A DNA stretch of 64,000 bases, taken from assembly GCF_004000885.1 (NCBI RefSeq), contig NZ_BIMC01000003.1:248001-312000 (forward strand). The letters are read 5' to 3'. Numbering within the stretch: the stretch's first letter is position 1; each line of letters starts with the position of its first letter. This DNA is from Paenibacillus glucanolyticus NBRC 15330. GTDB taxonomy: Bacteria > Bacillota > Bacilli > Paenibacillales > Paenibacillaceae. The translations under genes were made by a program, and so were the position numbers. Below are positions 27,943 to 36,919 of this stretch, in pieces. The notes beneath the pieces were generated by a model. The model was given only the letters and a program-made list of their open reading frames with translations. It was not told the DNA's origin and did no database searches.

Positions 27943-28980
27943 TTAGGAATGAAATGCTCTGTACATGGCATCCAGCAGACTGTGTGTCGCATCGCAGCTG
28001 TATTCCCAGAACATGATACCCGCCAGCCCCTGATCCTGAATGTATTTGCATTTATGGGTTAACGATTCCGGATCATCGTATGTAATGAAGCTGCTGCCAT
28101 CGAACAAATAAGGGGCTTTGGCTTCATCATCCCAGAACCGCTTGAACTGAGGGTTATTGAAATAGTCGGCCGTGAGTTGGGTGTAAGTCGGACCATAGCC
28201 GCCCGAGGATGGAGCGATCTGGAGATAACCGTTGTTTACATCCGGCACGTCCTTCCATCTTCTGGAGTAGAATGCGGCACCGATCACGATTTTCTCTCGC
28301 GGCACGCCCGCTAGGGTGAACATGCGTACGGAAGCATCCGCACTAATTCGAAACAGATCGCCAGTAGAGGTATAGAGGTTGGCATGATGGCCTGTTATTG
28401 TCTGGAACCCGCCGCGCATGTCGTAGGTCATGAGCTGGATGAAGTCGAGATAAGGGTGGATGTCGCTTATTTCGGTACCCTCAATATAATACTGATCGGC
28501 TCCGGCAGCGATGGTCAGCAGATAGCGATGATTCCTCCCCTGTCCGTAGTGATCGAGCGCTTCCCGCAGCTCCTTCAGCAGCACGGTAAAGTTCCCCTTG
28601 TCGTTAGGCGATGCAGTCGTTCCGGCTATTGAGTAGCAGGGATATTCCCAGTCCAGGTCGATGCCGTCAAAAGGAAACTCCTGCAGCAGAGCTATCGCTG
28701 ATTCGCACACGCTTTGTCTTCCCGTTGCCGTGGATGCAGCTTCCGAGAATCCGTCTGAGCCCCAGCCGCCAACGGATAACAGGATCGTGAGCTTGGGATT
28801 GATGGATTTCAGGCGCTGGATTTCGTGAACGGTATCCGTGTCAGCATACGTAATCTTGTCTTCTTGGATATGAGCGAAAGCAACGTTCAGATGAGTGAGC
28901 CGCTGGGCATCCTCGGCAGTGATCTGGGATAAGACCTTGCGCCCTGCATAACCGGCCAGAATCCAGGATGATGTCTGCAT
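27943..28980 (-). CDS. Cytoplasmic GH18 glycosidase, first copy
   Basis: 345-residue GH18 TIM-barrel enzyme. The catalytic DxxDxDxE motif is intact as FDGIDLDWEYP with acid Glu112. SVGGWGSDGFSEAAS and LMTYDMRG supply the other barrel landmarks, and the last strand is GIMFWEYSCD. There is no signal peptide, chitin-binding domain or LysM, so it should act inside the cell on imported GlcNAc-containing oligosaccharides. It may be a chitinase-like or endo-N-acetylglucosaminidase-like enzyme. A close paralogue at 39562-40608 ends the neighbouring operon. This gene runs opposite to that operon and is flanked by a 19-bp direct repeat. Confidence 0.9.
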   Translation of the reverse strand: MQTSSWILAGYAGRKVLSQITAEDAQRLTHLNVAFAHIQEDKITYADTDTVHEIQRLKSINPKLTILLSVGGWGSDGFSEAASTATGRQSVCESAIALLQEFPFDGIDLDWEYPCYSIAGTTASPNDKGNFTVLLKELREALDHYGQGRNHRYLLTIAAGADQYYIEGTEISDIHPYLDFIQLMTYDMRGGFQTITGHHANLYTSTGDLFRISADASVRMFTLAGVPREKIVIGAAFYSRRWKDVPDVNNGYLQIAPSSGGYGPTYTQLTADYFNNPQFKRFWDDEAKAPYLFDGSSFITYDDPESLTHKCKYIQDQGLAGIMFWEYSCDATHSLLDAMYRAFHS

Positions 28981-29217
28981 ACGTGAATACCTCGTTTCGT
29001 GAAGAATATGTGGGTTTTGTCTTTACGGTTTATTTTTCCAACTTACGTTCAGATCTGGCATCTGTCAAGCTTGTGCACGATGCTGTAATGACAACTTCAG
29101 GTGGGAAAAGGGTCAAATTCTACATGTTTTACTTCTCCGAAATGACAATGGCAAGTTGGGGCCAAAAGCCCAAAACCCCGTGATGACAGCACTTTCCGGG
29201 TCTTAAGGTGACAATTG

Positions 29218-29236
29218 AAAACGACATATTTACGGA
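29218..29236 (+). repeat. 19-bp direct repeat, right copy
   Basis: AAAACGACATATTTACGGA, identical to 27692-27710. It overlaps the likely -35 region of the ABC transporter operon promoter. Confidence 0.8.
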
Positions 29237-29276
29237 TGAGCCCGCGGTTCATACACTTGGGATGTAAGCGTTAACA
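29229..29276 (+). promoter_or_regulatory. Promoter and cre site of the glycan ABC operon
   Basis: A weak TTTACG/TACACT pair with a 17-base spacer (29229-29257) fits an activator-dependent promoter. TGTAAGCGTTAACA at 29263-29276 matches the CcpA cre consensus at every defined position and covers the expected start region, so glucose repression is likely. The divergent gap 28981-29411 holds nothing else I can support. Confidence 0.6.
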
Positions 29277-29411
29277 ATTTTCCGAAGCGAAGCAGAGCCG
29301 CACGATATCGAGGTGTGGTCAGTGGCCTCATTCCTTACATGTAAACAGGAGTGTTATTCGCTTTTCCTGCAAAGACGGCCGGATTTTCATTAGAAAAGGA
29401 GGGAGCAACCG

Positions 29412-30383
29412 ATGCAGCCAGATGGGAAGTCCGCCTTGTCGCCAGACCTATCGGTGAACACGATTCCGAATCGCAAGAAAAATACGTTATGGAGGAGGAT
29501 GATTCGAAACTGGGAGTTGTATCTGTTTATCGCGCCAGCATTTTTGTACTTTGTGATTTTCCATTACGGGCCGATGTACGGCATACAAATCGCATTTAAG
29601 AACTTTATCCCTACATTAGGGGTTACGGGCAGTCCGTGGGTTGGATTCGATCATTTCGTACGCTTCTTCAATTCATATTATTTCTGGGATTTGCTGTGGA
29701 ATACCCTCAGCATCAGCTTGTACGAGCTGGCTATAGGCTTTCCGCTGCCCATTATTCTGGCCTTGGCCTTCAATGAGGTAAGGGATTCCTTCTTCAAGCG
29801 CACCGTGCAGACCGTAACGTATGCGCCGCATTTTATTTCCGTTGTGGTCATGTCCGGTATGATTATTACCTTCTTGTCTCCATCGTCAGGGATGATTGTC
29901 AATCTGGTGGAGGGCCTTGGATTCCAAGCGCCTCAATTTCTAACAGATCCTGCATGGTTCAAGACCGTGTATGTGCTGTCCGGTGTCTGGCAGAGTACAG
30001 GGTGGGGCACCATTATATACCTTGCTGCCCTGTCGGGGGTGGACCCGCAGCTGCATGAAGCTGCTGTGGTGGACGGTGCAAGCCGGTTCAAACGGATTCT
30101 TCATATTAACATCCCGGCCATTATTCCTACGATCACCATTTTGTTAATTCTGAACATGGGCAGCATTCTCGGCGTCGGCTTCGAGAAAATCCTGCTGCTG
30201 CAAAATCCGCTGAACATGGGCTCGTCCGATGTCATCTCGACATTCGTCTACCGTTCCGGTCTGGTTGATGCGCAGTACAGTTTCTCCACAGCTGTCGGAT
30301 TGTTCAACTCGGTAGTGAATGCGATTCTGCTGATCGCGGTGAACCAAATTGCACGCCGCACCAGTGAAAACAGTCTGTGGTAG
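29412..30383 (+). CDS. LplB-type sugar ABC transporter permease
   Basis: 323-residue inner-membrane permease of the carbohydrate uptake CUT1 family, LplB type. About six helices begin near residue 38 (WELYLFIAPAFLYFVIFHYG), and the cytoplasmic EAA loop reads LHEAAVVDGASRFKRILHINIP. GGAGGG precedes the ATG. It forms an operon with the next permease and a lipoprotein receptor. As usual for this class no ATPase is encoded here; a shared MsmK-type ATPase elsewhere is expected. These importers take up larger oligosaccharides. Confidence 0.92.
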   Translation: MQPDGKSALSPDLSVNTIPNRKKNTLWRRMIRNWELYLFIAPAFLYFVIFHYGPMYGIQIAFKNFIPTLGVTGSPWVGFDHFVRFFNSYYFWDLLWNTLSISLYELAIGFPLPIILALAFNEVRDSFFKRTVQTVTYAPHFISVVVMSGMIITFLSPSSGMIVNLVEGLGFQAPQFLTDPAWFKTVYVLSGVWQSTGWGTIIYLAALSGVDPQLHEAAVVDGASRFKRILHINIPAIIPTITILLILNMGSILGVGFEKILLLQNPLNMGSSDVISTFVYRSGLVDAQYSFSTAVGLFNSVVNAILLIAVNQIARRTSENSLW

Positions 30384-30399
30384 AAGGAGGGGAAAACAC

Positions 30400-31308
30400 A
30401 TGTCATCCGCGGTTAAGGAAAGCAGAAGCGACAAATTGTTCCTGGTATGCAACTACATCTATCTGACGATAGCGCTCGTCATTGTGCTGTACCCGCTGCT
30501 ATACATCGTCAGCGCCTCAATCAGTGATCCCAAGTATGTCAGCTCCGGCGAAATGTGGCTTATTCCAAAAGGGATTACGTTTGACGGTTATGCCCGGGTG
30601 TTTGAGAACGCCAACATCTGGATCGGTTATAAAAATACGATTATTTATACGGTGGTAGGCACCATCGTCAACCTCATTGTCACCCTGCCGGCAGCGTATG
30701 CGCTGAGCCGCTCGGACTTCGTAGGACGGGGCTTCTTCATGGCGTTGTTCCTGGTAACGATGTTCTTCGGCGGAGGGCTCGTCCCGAGCTATCTGCTGGT
30801 TAAGGATCTTGGCATGGTGAACAGCATGTGGGCACTCATTCTGCCAGGCGCCGCATCTATCTGGAATATTATCGTATCCCGCACGTTCTTCCAGTCCACC
30901 ATTCCGAAGGAGCTGCAGGAAGCGGCCCATATCGACGGGTGTACTAACTTCCGGCTGTTCATCCGAATTGTGCTTCCGCTCTCCATGCCTATCATTGCTG
31001 TCATGGCACTCTTCTACGGAGTCGGACACTGGAACAGTTACTTTAGCGCCATGATCTATCTGAATGATTCAGCGAAGTACCCGCTGCAGCTCTTCCTGCG
31101 CCAGATCCTGGTGCTTCAGGAGATGGCAGCGCAGGGCGGCGGAGCCATTGATGCCTCTTCAGCGACGGCGATGAATACCAAAGCGGAAATCGCTGCGCTG
31201 GTTAAATATGCCGTCATTATTGTTGCGACCGTTCCGGTCATTGCGATTTATCCGTTCCTTCAGCGTTACTTTGTGCAGGGTGTTATGATTGGTTCCGTCA
31301 AGGGCTGA
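30400..31308 (+). CDS. LplC-type sugar ABC transporter permease
   Basis: 302-residue CUT1 permease and partner of the gene 16 bases upstream. It has six helices, an EAA loop (LQEAAHIDGCTNFRLFIRIVLP) and the typical C-terminal YPFLQRYFVQGVMIGSVKG end. ATG 30400 follows AAGGAGGGG; the frame open back to 30349 lies inside the previous gene. Confidence 0.92.
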   Translation: MSSAVKESRSDKLFLVCNYIYLTIALVIVLYPLLYIVSASISDPKYVSSGEMWLIPKGITFDGYARVFENANIWIGYKNTIIYTVVGTIVNLIVTLPAAYALSRSDFVGRGFFMALFLVTMFFGGGLVPSYLLVKDLGMVNSMWALILPGAASIWNIIVSRTFFQSTIPKELQEAAHIDGCTNFRLFIRIVLPLSMPIIAVMALFYGVGHWNSYFSAMIYLNDSAKYPLQLFLRQILVLQEMAAQGGGAIDASSATAMNTKAEIAALVKYAVIIVATVPVIAIYPFLQRYFVQGVMIGSVKG

Positions 31309-31348
31309 TCTTAAACCATAATCCACACTAAAAAGGGGAGTTGTTGTC

Positions 31349-32956
31349 ATGAAAAAGCTTCGCAAGGCTTCATCGATTGTACTCTGCCTCACCTTATCAG
31401 CAGCATTGCTTGCAGCCTGTGGTTCACCCAAAGAAGAGGGAGGTTCCTCGACTTCCGGTACGGCCAGTACCGAAGGGGTCAAAAAAGAGGGATTCCCGAT
31501 CGTTGACAAACCGCTGACGTTAAAGGTTATGTCCCAGGATGCGGGCGTAGCCGACTGGAACACGATGCCGGTCCTTCAAGAGATGGAGAAATTGTCGGGT
31601 ATCAAGCTGGAATATCAGTTATCGCCAATCGACAGTTTTGAAACGAAGAAGAATCTGGTGTTCGCAAGCGGCGATTTGCCAGATATGTTCTACGCTGCGG
31701 ATCTCAAGCCGGCTGAGCAGGTGACTTACGGCAGCCAGGGCATTCTGATCCCGCTGGAGAAATACATTGACGAAGGATATGCCCCGAATATCAAAAAGAT
31801 TCTCGACGAGCATCCGGATGTCCGCAAATCCTTTACGACGCCTGACGGACATATGTATGCGCTGCCGTTCATCGATACGGCCGCCGTGTGGTACAGAGGT
31901 CCGATGTGGTATAACGGCGAGTTCCTGAAGGCGCTTAATGTGGAAGAGCCTAAGACTACGGAGGAATTGTATACGTATCTGAAGCGTGTGAAGGAAGAGG
32001 ATCCTAACGGCAACGGTCAACCGGATGAAATTCCGCTTACTTCCGTAAAACTCGATGATCTTCGAATGTTTTTCTTCGGCTTCTGGGGAATGTACAACGA
32101 AGGAATCTATGCCGATAAAGACGGAAAAGTGCACTATCCTTACCAGGAAGAAGGCTACAAAGGCTATCTGACGTTCATGAACCGCTTGTGGAAGGAAGAC
32201 CTGCTGGATCATGAGACCTTCTCGCAAACCGGCGATCAGAAAAAAGCAAAAGGCGAAAGCAACAAGCTTGCGCTCTTCAATGACTACCATCCGTACTTTA
32301 CGCTCGGCGGCGAGCCTAGCACGGATCACCCGCTGATGACACCTGTGAAGAGTGAGATCGCAGACTCTCCTGTATACGGCAAGCACCCGGGTATGTCGGC
32401 CCGCGGCACCTTTGCGATTACCAGCAGCAACCCGTCCCCGGAGGCGACGATGCGCTGGATCGATTATCTGTACAGCTATGAAGGTGCGACCCTGTTCAAT
32501 CAAGGTCCTGAAGGCGTGCTGTGGAAATTCAAAGACAAGGAAAACCGGGTGAAAGAGTGGCTTCCTGTCCCTGGCGGTGGAGACCGTGAGGAATACCGCG
32601 GCAAAATCACACCGAACTACGGCATTTTGACTCCGGGCATTAACGATCCGGATGTCGCGAAGGGTCTTCGCACCGAATTTGATGAGTGGATTGACCAGCA
32701 GAACCAAGAGAAGCTGGTGCCAATCGGAAAGGCTCCATTCCCTAACGTTTATTTGACAAATGAAGAGCAAAGCGAAGCAACCGCTCTATTGTCTGACCTG
32801 GATACGTATGTCAAGCAGATGGAAGCGAAATTCGTGACCGGTCAGGAACCGATGGAGAACTGGGATAAATATATAACGCAGATCAAGAAGATGGGCAGTG
32901 ACCGTATCGTCGAGCTGTATCAAGGGGCATACGACCGCTGGAACACCGGAAAATAA
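31349..32956 (+). CDS. Oligosaccharide-binding lipoprotein of the ABC importer
   Basis: 535-residue extracellular solute-binding protein. It has a lipoprotein signal peptide with lipobox LLAACG (Cys near residue 24) and a Ser/Gly/Thr-rich linker, then the large periplasmic-binding fold of LplA/YtcQ-type receptors, which usually bind long or branched oligosaccharides. A calcium-site-like acidic loop, DPNGNGQPDEIP, is visible, common in this family. It sits right after the two permeases and before a terminator, so it can be made in excess of the downstream enzymes. Confidence 0.92.
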   Translation: MKKLRKASSIVLCLTLSAALLAACGSPKEEGGSSTSGTASTEGVKKEGFPIVDKPLTLKVMSQDAGVADWNTMPVLQEMEKLSGIKLEYQLSPIDSFETKKNLVFASGDLPDMFYAADLKPAEQVTYGSQGILIPLEKYIDEGYAPNIKKILDEHPDVRKSFTTPDGHMYALPFIDTAAVWYRGPMWYNGEFLKALNVEEPKTTEELYTYLKRVKEEDPNGNGQPDEIPLTSVKLDDLRMFFFGFWGMYNEGIYADKDGKVHYPYQEEGYKGYLTFMNRLWKEDLLDHETFSQTGDQKKAKGESNKLALFNDYHPYFTLGGEPSTDHPLMTPVKSEIADSPVYGKHPGMSARGTFAITSSNPSPEATMRWIDYLYSYEGATLFNQGPEGVLWKFKDKENRVKEWLPVPGGGDREEYRGKITPNYGILTPGINDPDVAKGLRTEFDEWIDQQNQEKLVPIGKAPFPNVYLTNEEQSEATALLSDLDTYVKQMEAKFVTGQEPMENWDKYITQIKKMGSDRIVELYQGAYDRWNTGK

Positions 32957-32975
32957 GAAAATAGATCCAACATAA

Positions 32976-33025
32976 AAGCCAACTCATCCCGGTCCCTCCA
33001 GGCCGGGGGTTGGCTGTTGTTTTTA
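32976..33025 (+). terminator. Internal terminator between transporter and enzyme genes
   Basis: AGCCAAC and GTTGGCT pair outside a CCCGG/CCGGG stem and are followed by GTTGTTTTT. Partial read-through would link the importer with the enzymes. Confidence 0.75.
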
Positions 33026-33087
33026 ACGGGCAAGCCCTCATCATCTTGTTAAGGCCATAATCACAAATCAGATATCGGAGGTACACC

Positions 33088-34476
33088 ATGTCGGAGAATA
33101 AGCTGGTAGAGGAAGAAGAGCAAGCGGTAGTAGAGCAGGGCGTACACAATTTCAGCAGTGAGGATAAGTGGGTGAAGCCGGAGGATCCGCTGCTTCTGGA
33201 ACGCCTGGAGTGGTTCAAGGACCAGAAGCTTGGGCTGATGATGCACTGGGGACCGTATTCCCAGCTGGGTCTCGTTGAATCTTGGGCGCTGAGCGACAAG
33301 GATGCGGATTGGTCGCGTGACGGCATCGACTGGGATATCGATGCGGAGGAGCTCAAGCGGCAGTATTTTGACCTGAACAAGACCTTCAATCCGCTTCGCT
33401 TTCAGCCTGAGCTGTGGGCTGATCTTGCCGCGGATAACGGCTTCAAATATTTGAACTTTACCACCAAGCACCATGATGGATTCTGCATGTGGGATACGCA
33501 TACGACCGACTATCGTGTCACGGGTCCGGATTGTCCGTTCCATACGCATAAACACGCCGATATCACCAAGGAGCTGTTCAACGCCTTCCGTGCGAAGGGA
33601 CTTGGCATCTCTGCATATTTCTCCAAGGCCGACTGGCATACGCCATACTACTGGGCGCCGGGGATGGAGGCAGGCAGCTTCACGTCCAGGGGCCCCAGCT
33701 ATAACCCGCAGGAATACCCGTGGCTGTGGGAGCAGTTTGTCCAGTTTACGCACGAGCAGATTATGGAGCTGATGACCCGTTACGGCCGCATTGATGTGCT
33801 GTGGCTGGATGCAGGCTGGGTGAACGACTACCGGGATCAAAATATCCGATTAGGCGAGGCAGTGGAAAAGGCGCGCAAAATTCAGCCTTGGCTCCTCTCG
33901 GCAGACCGTACGGTTGGCGGACCGTACGAGAATCTGATTACGCCGGAGCAGACGCTGCCTGAACGCGCTCTTCATGTCCCATGGGAGAGCTGCATCACGA
34001 TGGGAACCTCCTTCTCCTTCCGCTATGAGGATCGTTATAAATCGGTGCGTCAGCTCATCCATCTGCTAGTCGAGATTGTGGCCAAGGGCGGTAATCTGGC
34101 GCTCAATGTGGGCCCGCAGCCGGATGGAAGACTGTCCGAAACGGCGATTTCACGCATGAAGGGTATGGGAGCCTGGCTAAAGGTCTATGGGGAGGCGATT
34201 TACGGAACGCGTATTTGCGAGCCGTACTCCTCCGGTGCCGTTCAGTTTACCCAAAAAGGCGATACCACCTATGCCATCTACCTGTATCGCAGCGAGCAGG
34301 AGTCGGTTCCCGAGGAACTGCATATTCCGTTGCAGTCGCCGTTTGGCCGCATTGATCTGGTAGGGGGTCAGGAGGCATTGGATTACCGCCGCACGGAGAA
34401 TGGCATTGCCGTCCGTCTTCCGGAACAGGAGCGACAGGGTCTGGCGCCGATCGCGCATGTATTGCGGTTTCGTTAA
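33088..34476 (+). CDS. GH29 alpha-L-fucosidase, first copy
   Basis: 462-residue GH29 enzyme that releases alpha-L-fucose. The family core is present: GLMMHWGPYSQ near residue 49, TTKHHDGFCMWDT with the paired His at 128-129, and nucleophile Asp241 in DVLWLDAGW. A C-terminal beta-sandwich of about 110 residues follows. There is no signal peptide. The N-terminus is acidic and Glu-rich. It is the first enzyme after the importer and is followed by a second, distinct GH29. Two fucosidases usually mean different linkages, for example core alpha-1,6 and antenna alpha-1,3/4, but I cannot assign these. Confidence 0.93.
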   Translation: MSENKLVEEEEQAVVEQGVHNFSSEDKWVKPEDPLLLERLEWFKDQKLGLMMHWGPYSQLGLVESWALSDKDADWSRDGIDWDIDAEELKRQYFDLNKTFNPLRFQPELWADLAADNGFKYLNFTTKHHDGFCMWDTHTTDYRVTGPDCPFHTHKHADITKELFNAFRAKGLGISAYFSKADWHTPYYWAPGMEAGSFTSRGPSYNPQEYPWLWEQFVQFTHEQIMELMTRYGRIDVLWLDAGWVNDYRDQNIRLGEAVEKARKIQPWLLSADRTVGGPYENLITPEQTLPERALHVPWESCITMGTSFSFRYEDRYKSVRQLIHLLVEIVAKGGNLALNVGPQPDGRLSETAISRMKGMGAWLKVYGEAIYGTRICEPYSSGAVQFTQKGDTTYAIYLYRSEQESVPEELHIPLQSPFGRIDLVGGQEALDYRRTENGIAVRLPEQERQGLAPIAHVLRFR

Positions 34477-34540
34477 GGAGCGGGAACAGCAGCATTACGA
34501 ATTTTTCACATACAAGGACTTCGGAGAGGTGTGAACAGAT

Positions 34541-35827
34541 ATGCAGAAATGGTTCCAGGACGCCAAGCTGGGGATATTCATTCACTACGGCATCTATGCC
34601 GTGGACGGGGTTTCGGAATCGTGGTCCTTCTACAATGGACGGATTTCGTACGAAGAATACATGAAGCAGCTGGACGGCTTTACGGCATCGAGATTCAATG
34701 CGGAGAAGTGGGCGGACTTGATTGAGAAATCCGGTGCCCGATATGCCGTGCTGACAACGAAGCACCATGACGGTGTTGCACTGTGGGATACGCAGTACAG
34801 TGACCTCCATGTGGTGAAGCGGACTCCGGCCAATCGGGACATCGTGCGGGAGTATGCGGAAGCGATCAGGGAGAAGGGGATTCACCTGGGTATGTATTTC
34901 TCCCTGATCGATTGGTCGCATCCGGATTATCCGAGTGTGTTCGAAGGAGGCAGGGTGCCGGAGGATCTCAGCGGCGTCAACCCGCATTCAAGTCCCGTGG
35001 ACGGCGTTCAGGATCAGGAGAAGTGGCAGAAATTTCTGGAGTTCAACAACAACCAGCTGCGGGAGATTCTGACGAATTACGGAAAGGTGGATCTGCTGTG
35101 GTTCGACGGCGACTGGGAACGGAGCGCCGAGCAGTGGAATCTGCCGAAGTTCAAGCATTACCTGCAATCCTTTAACCCGGACATTATCATCAACTCCCGT
35201 CTTCAAGGCTATGGCGATTATAAGACGCCGGAGCAGGGCATACCGATCACGAGACCGGAGGGGCCATGGGAATTCTGCACCACGATCAACACATCCTGGG
35301 GCTATGTGCCAACGGATCATAAATATAAATCGTTACACCAGATCATTCGGATGTTCTGTGACTGCATTTCGATGGGCGGCAATATGCTGCTGGATATCGG
35401 TCCGCGCGAAGACGGCACCATCGATAAGAGGCAGGAGGATATTCTGCTTGGGCTGGGAGCATGGATTCGGACCCATGAAGAGGCCGTGTTCGGAACGGGA
35501 GAAGGCATCATGTCCCGCTATTATCTGGGAGGCAGCACCGTATCCGAGGACAGAAAGACATTGTACCTGTTTGTGTATGACAATCCGAAAGAGAGTGTGT
35601 GCATCAAGGGGCTCTGCAACAAGATCAGGAAGATTACCGTGCTGCATTCAGGGAAAGAGCTTGCTCATGAGATTCACGGGGGCGTGCCCTGGTTCAACAT
35701 TCCGGGAACGACCTGGATCAGGATGACCCCGGAAGACACGCATGAGCAGGTGACGGTGCTGAAGCTGGAATTGGAGGAGGAGCTGGAGATGTACGGCGGC
35801 TCAGGAGCCGTTGTGACTCATAACTAA
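34541..35827 (+). CDS. GH29 alpha-L-fucosidase, second copy
   Basis: 428-residue GH29 enzyme, clearly different from the preceding one. It starts abruptly at the barrel (MQKWFQDAKLGIFIHYG) without the 40-residue N-terminal extension. Its landmarks are TTKHHDGVALWDT and nucleophile Asp189 in VDLLWFDGDW. It has no signal peptide. The gap to its upstream neighbour is 64 bases with GAGAGGTG before the ATG. It belongs to the same operon. Confidence 0.93.
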   Translation: MQKWFQDAKLGIFIHYGIYAVDGVSESWSFYNGRISYEEYMKQLDGFTASRFNAEKWADLIEKSGARYAVLTTKHHDGVALWDTQYSDLHVVKRTPANRDIVREYAEAIREKGIHLGMYFSLIDWSHPDYPSVFEGGRVPEDLSGVNPHSSPVDGVQDQEKWQKFLEFNNNQLREILTNYGKVDLLWFDGDWERSAEQWNLPKFKHYLQSFNPDIIINSRLQGYGDYKTPEQGIPITRPEGPWEFCTTINTSWGYVPTDHKYKSLHQIIRMFCDCISMGGNMLLDIGPREDGTIDKRQEDILLGLGAWIRTHEEAVFGTGEGIMSRYYLGGSTVSEDRKTLYLFVYDNPKESVCIKGLCNKIRKITVLHSGKELAHEIHGGVPWFNIPGTTWIRMTPEDTHEQVTVLKLELEEELEMYGGSGAVVTHN

Positions 35828-35889
35828 TCTACGGGGAGGGCCAAGCGCCGAGGGGTGCAGGGTCTCCCTTACGAAGCGGAGAGAGCGAC

Positions 35890-36912
35890 ATGAACCAAAG
35901 TGGAGTGCCAGAGCCGAGGATTGAGTATGCTCCCAAGCATTATATATGCCAGCGTGCGGGGCAGCCGCTGGTGCTGGACGGCCGCGTGGATAAGGCATTC
36001 TGGGCTGCGGCCGATTGGACTGAGGACTTCGTTGATATCGAAGGGGATCTTCGTCCTTTGCCTGGGAAGCAGACACGGGTAAAAATGCTGTGGGATGACA
36101 ACTATTTCTACTTTGCTGCCGAGCTGATCGAAGATCAGATATGGGCTACCTTGACGGAGCGCGATTCCGTTATTTTCTACGATAATGACTTTGAGATTTT
36201 CATCGATCCGGACGGGGACACCCACCAATATTATGAATTCGAGATCAATGCGCTGAACACGGTGTGGGACCTGCTGCTGGTGAAGCCGTATCGGGACGGC
36301 GGGCCTCCGGTCAACGGCTGGGATATCAGCGGTCTCAAGACGGCGGTGTCTATCGACGGGGAGCTGAACCGTCCTGACGCCGATAACCGGAAATGGAGTC
36401 TGGAAGTGGCGATTCCCTGGACCAGTCTTAAGGAGTGTGCCGAAGGCGGGCGCCCGCCTGCTCCGGGAGAGTTCTGGCGCGTCAACTTCTCGCGGGTGGA
36501 ATGGCAGGCTGAGGTGCAGGACGGTGAGTACCGCAAGGTGCTAAACCTGGAGACGGGGAAGCCTTATCCGGAGGACAACTGGGTCTGGTCGCCTATGGGC
36601 ATTATCAATATGCATTATCCGGAGCTGTGGGGATATGTCGTATTCGCGGACGGCGAGGGGCCCCGGTCGTTTACGCTTCCGGATGACGAACGGATCAAGT
36701 GGGAGCTTCGCAGGCTCTACTACCGGGAACGTAATTATTATGAAGCCCAGGGTGAATTTACACAGGATGTGAAGCTGCTCATGGGTGAGGATTCATGGAG
36801 CATCGAGCCTGTCATTGAAACGACTCGCAGCCTGTTCCAGATTAGTGCGCCTTCCTCTGATGGAACAGCCCTAATCTGTGTACGGGAAGACGGAAAGTTA
36901 TGGAGGGAGTGA
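35890..36912 (+). CDS. Cytoplasmic CBM9/DOMON-like protein
   Basis: 340-residue protein whose N-terminal ~230 residues match the carbohydrate-binding family 9-like beta-sandwich: LDGRVDKAFWAAADWTEDF, a DDNYFYFAAELIE strand, and NDFEIFIDPDGDTHQYYEFEINALN. The C-terminal ~100 residues carry a WELRRLYYRERNYYEAQG helix seen in related Bacteroidetes and Firmicute proteins. There is no signal peptide or catalytic domain, odd for a sugar-binding module. It is translationally linked to the transglutaminase-fold gene, since its stop lies eight bases before that start. It could act as a substrate-holding subunit for that protein; this is inference. Confidence 0.82.
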   Translation: MNQSGVPEPRIEYAPKHYICQRAGQPLVLDGRVDKAFWAAADWTEDFVDIEGDLRPLPGKQTRVKMLWDDNYFYFAAELIEDQIWATLTERDSVIFYDNDFEIFIDPDGDTHQYYEFEINALNTVWDLLLVKPYRDGGPPVNGWDISGLKTAVSIDGELNRPDADNRKWSLEVAIPWTSLKECAEGGRPPAPGEFWRVNFSRVEWQAEVQDGEYRKVLNLETGKPYPEDNWVWSPMGIINMHYPELWGYVVFADGEGPRSFTLPDDERIKWELRRLYYRERNYYEAQGEFTQDVKLLMGEDSWSIEPVIETTRSLFQISAPSSDGTALICVREDGKLWRE

Positions 36913-36919
36913 ACGGAGG

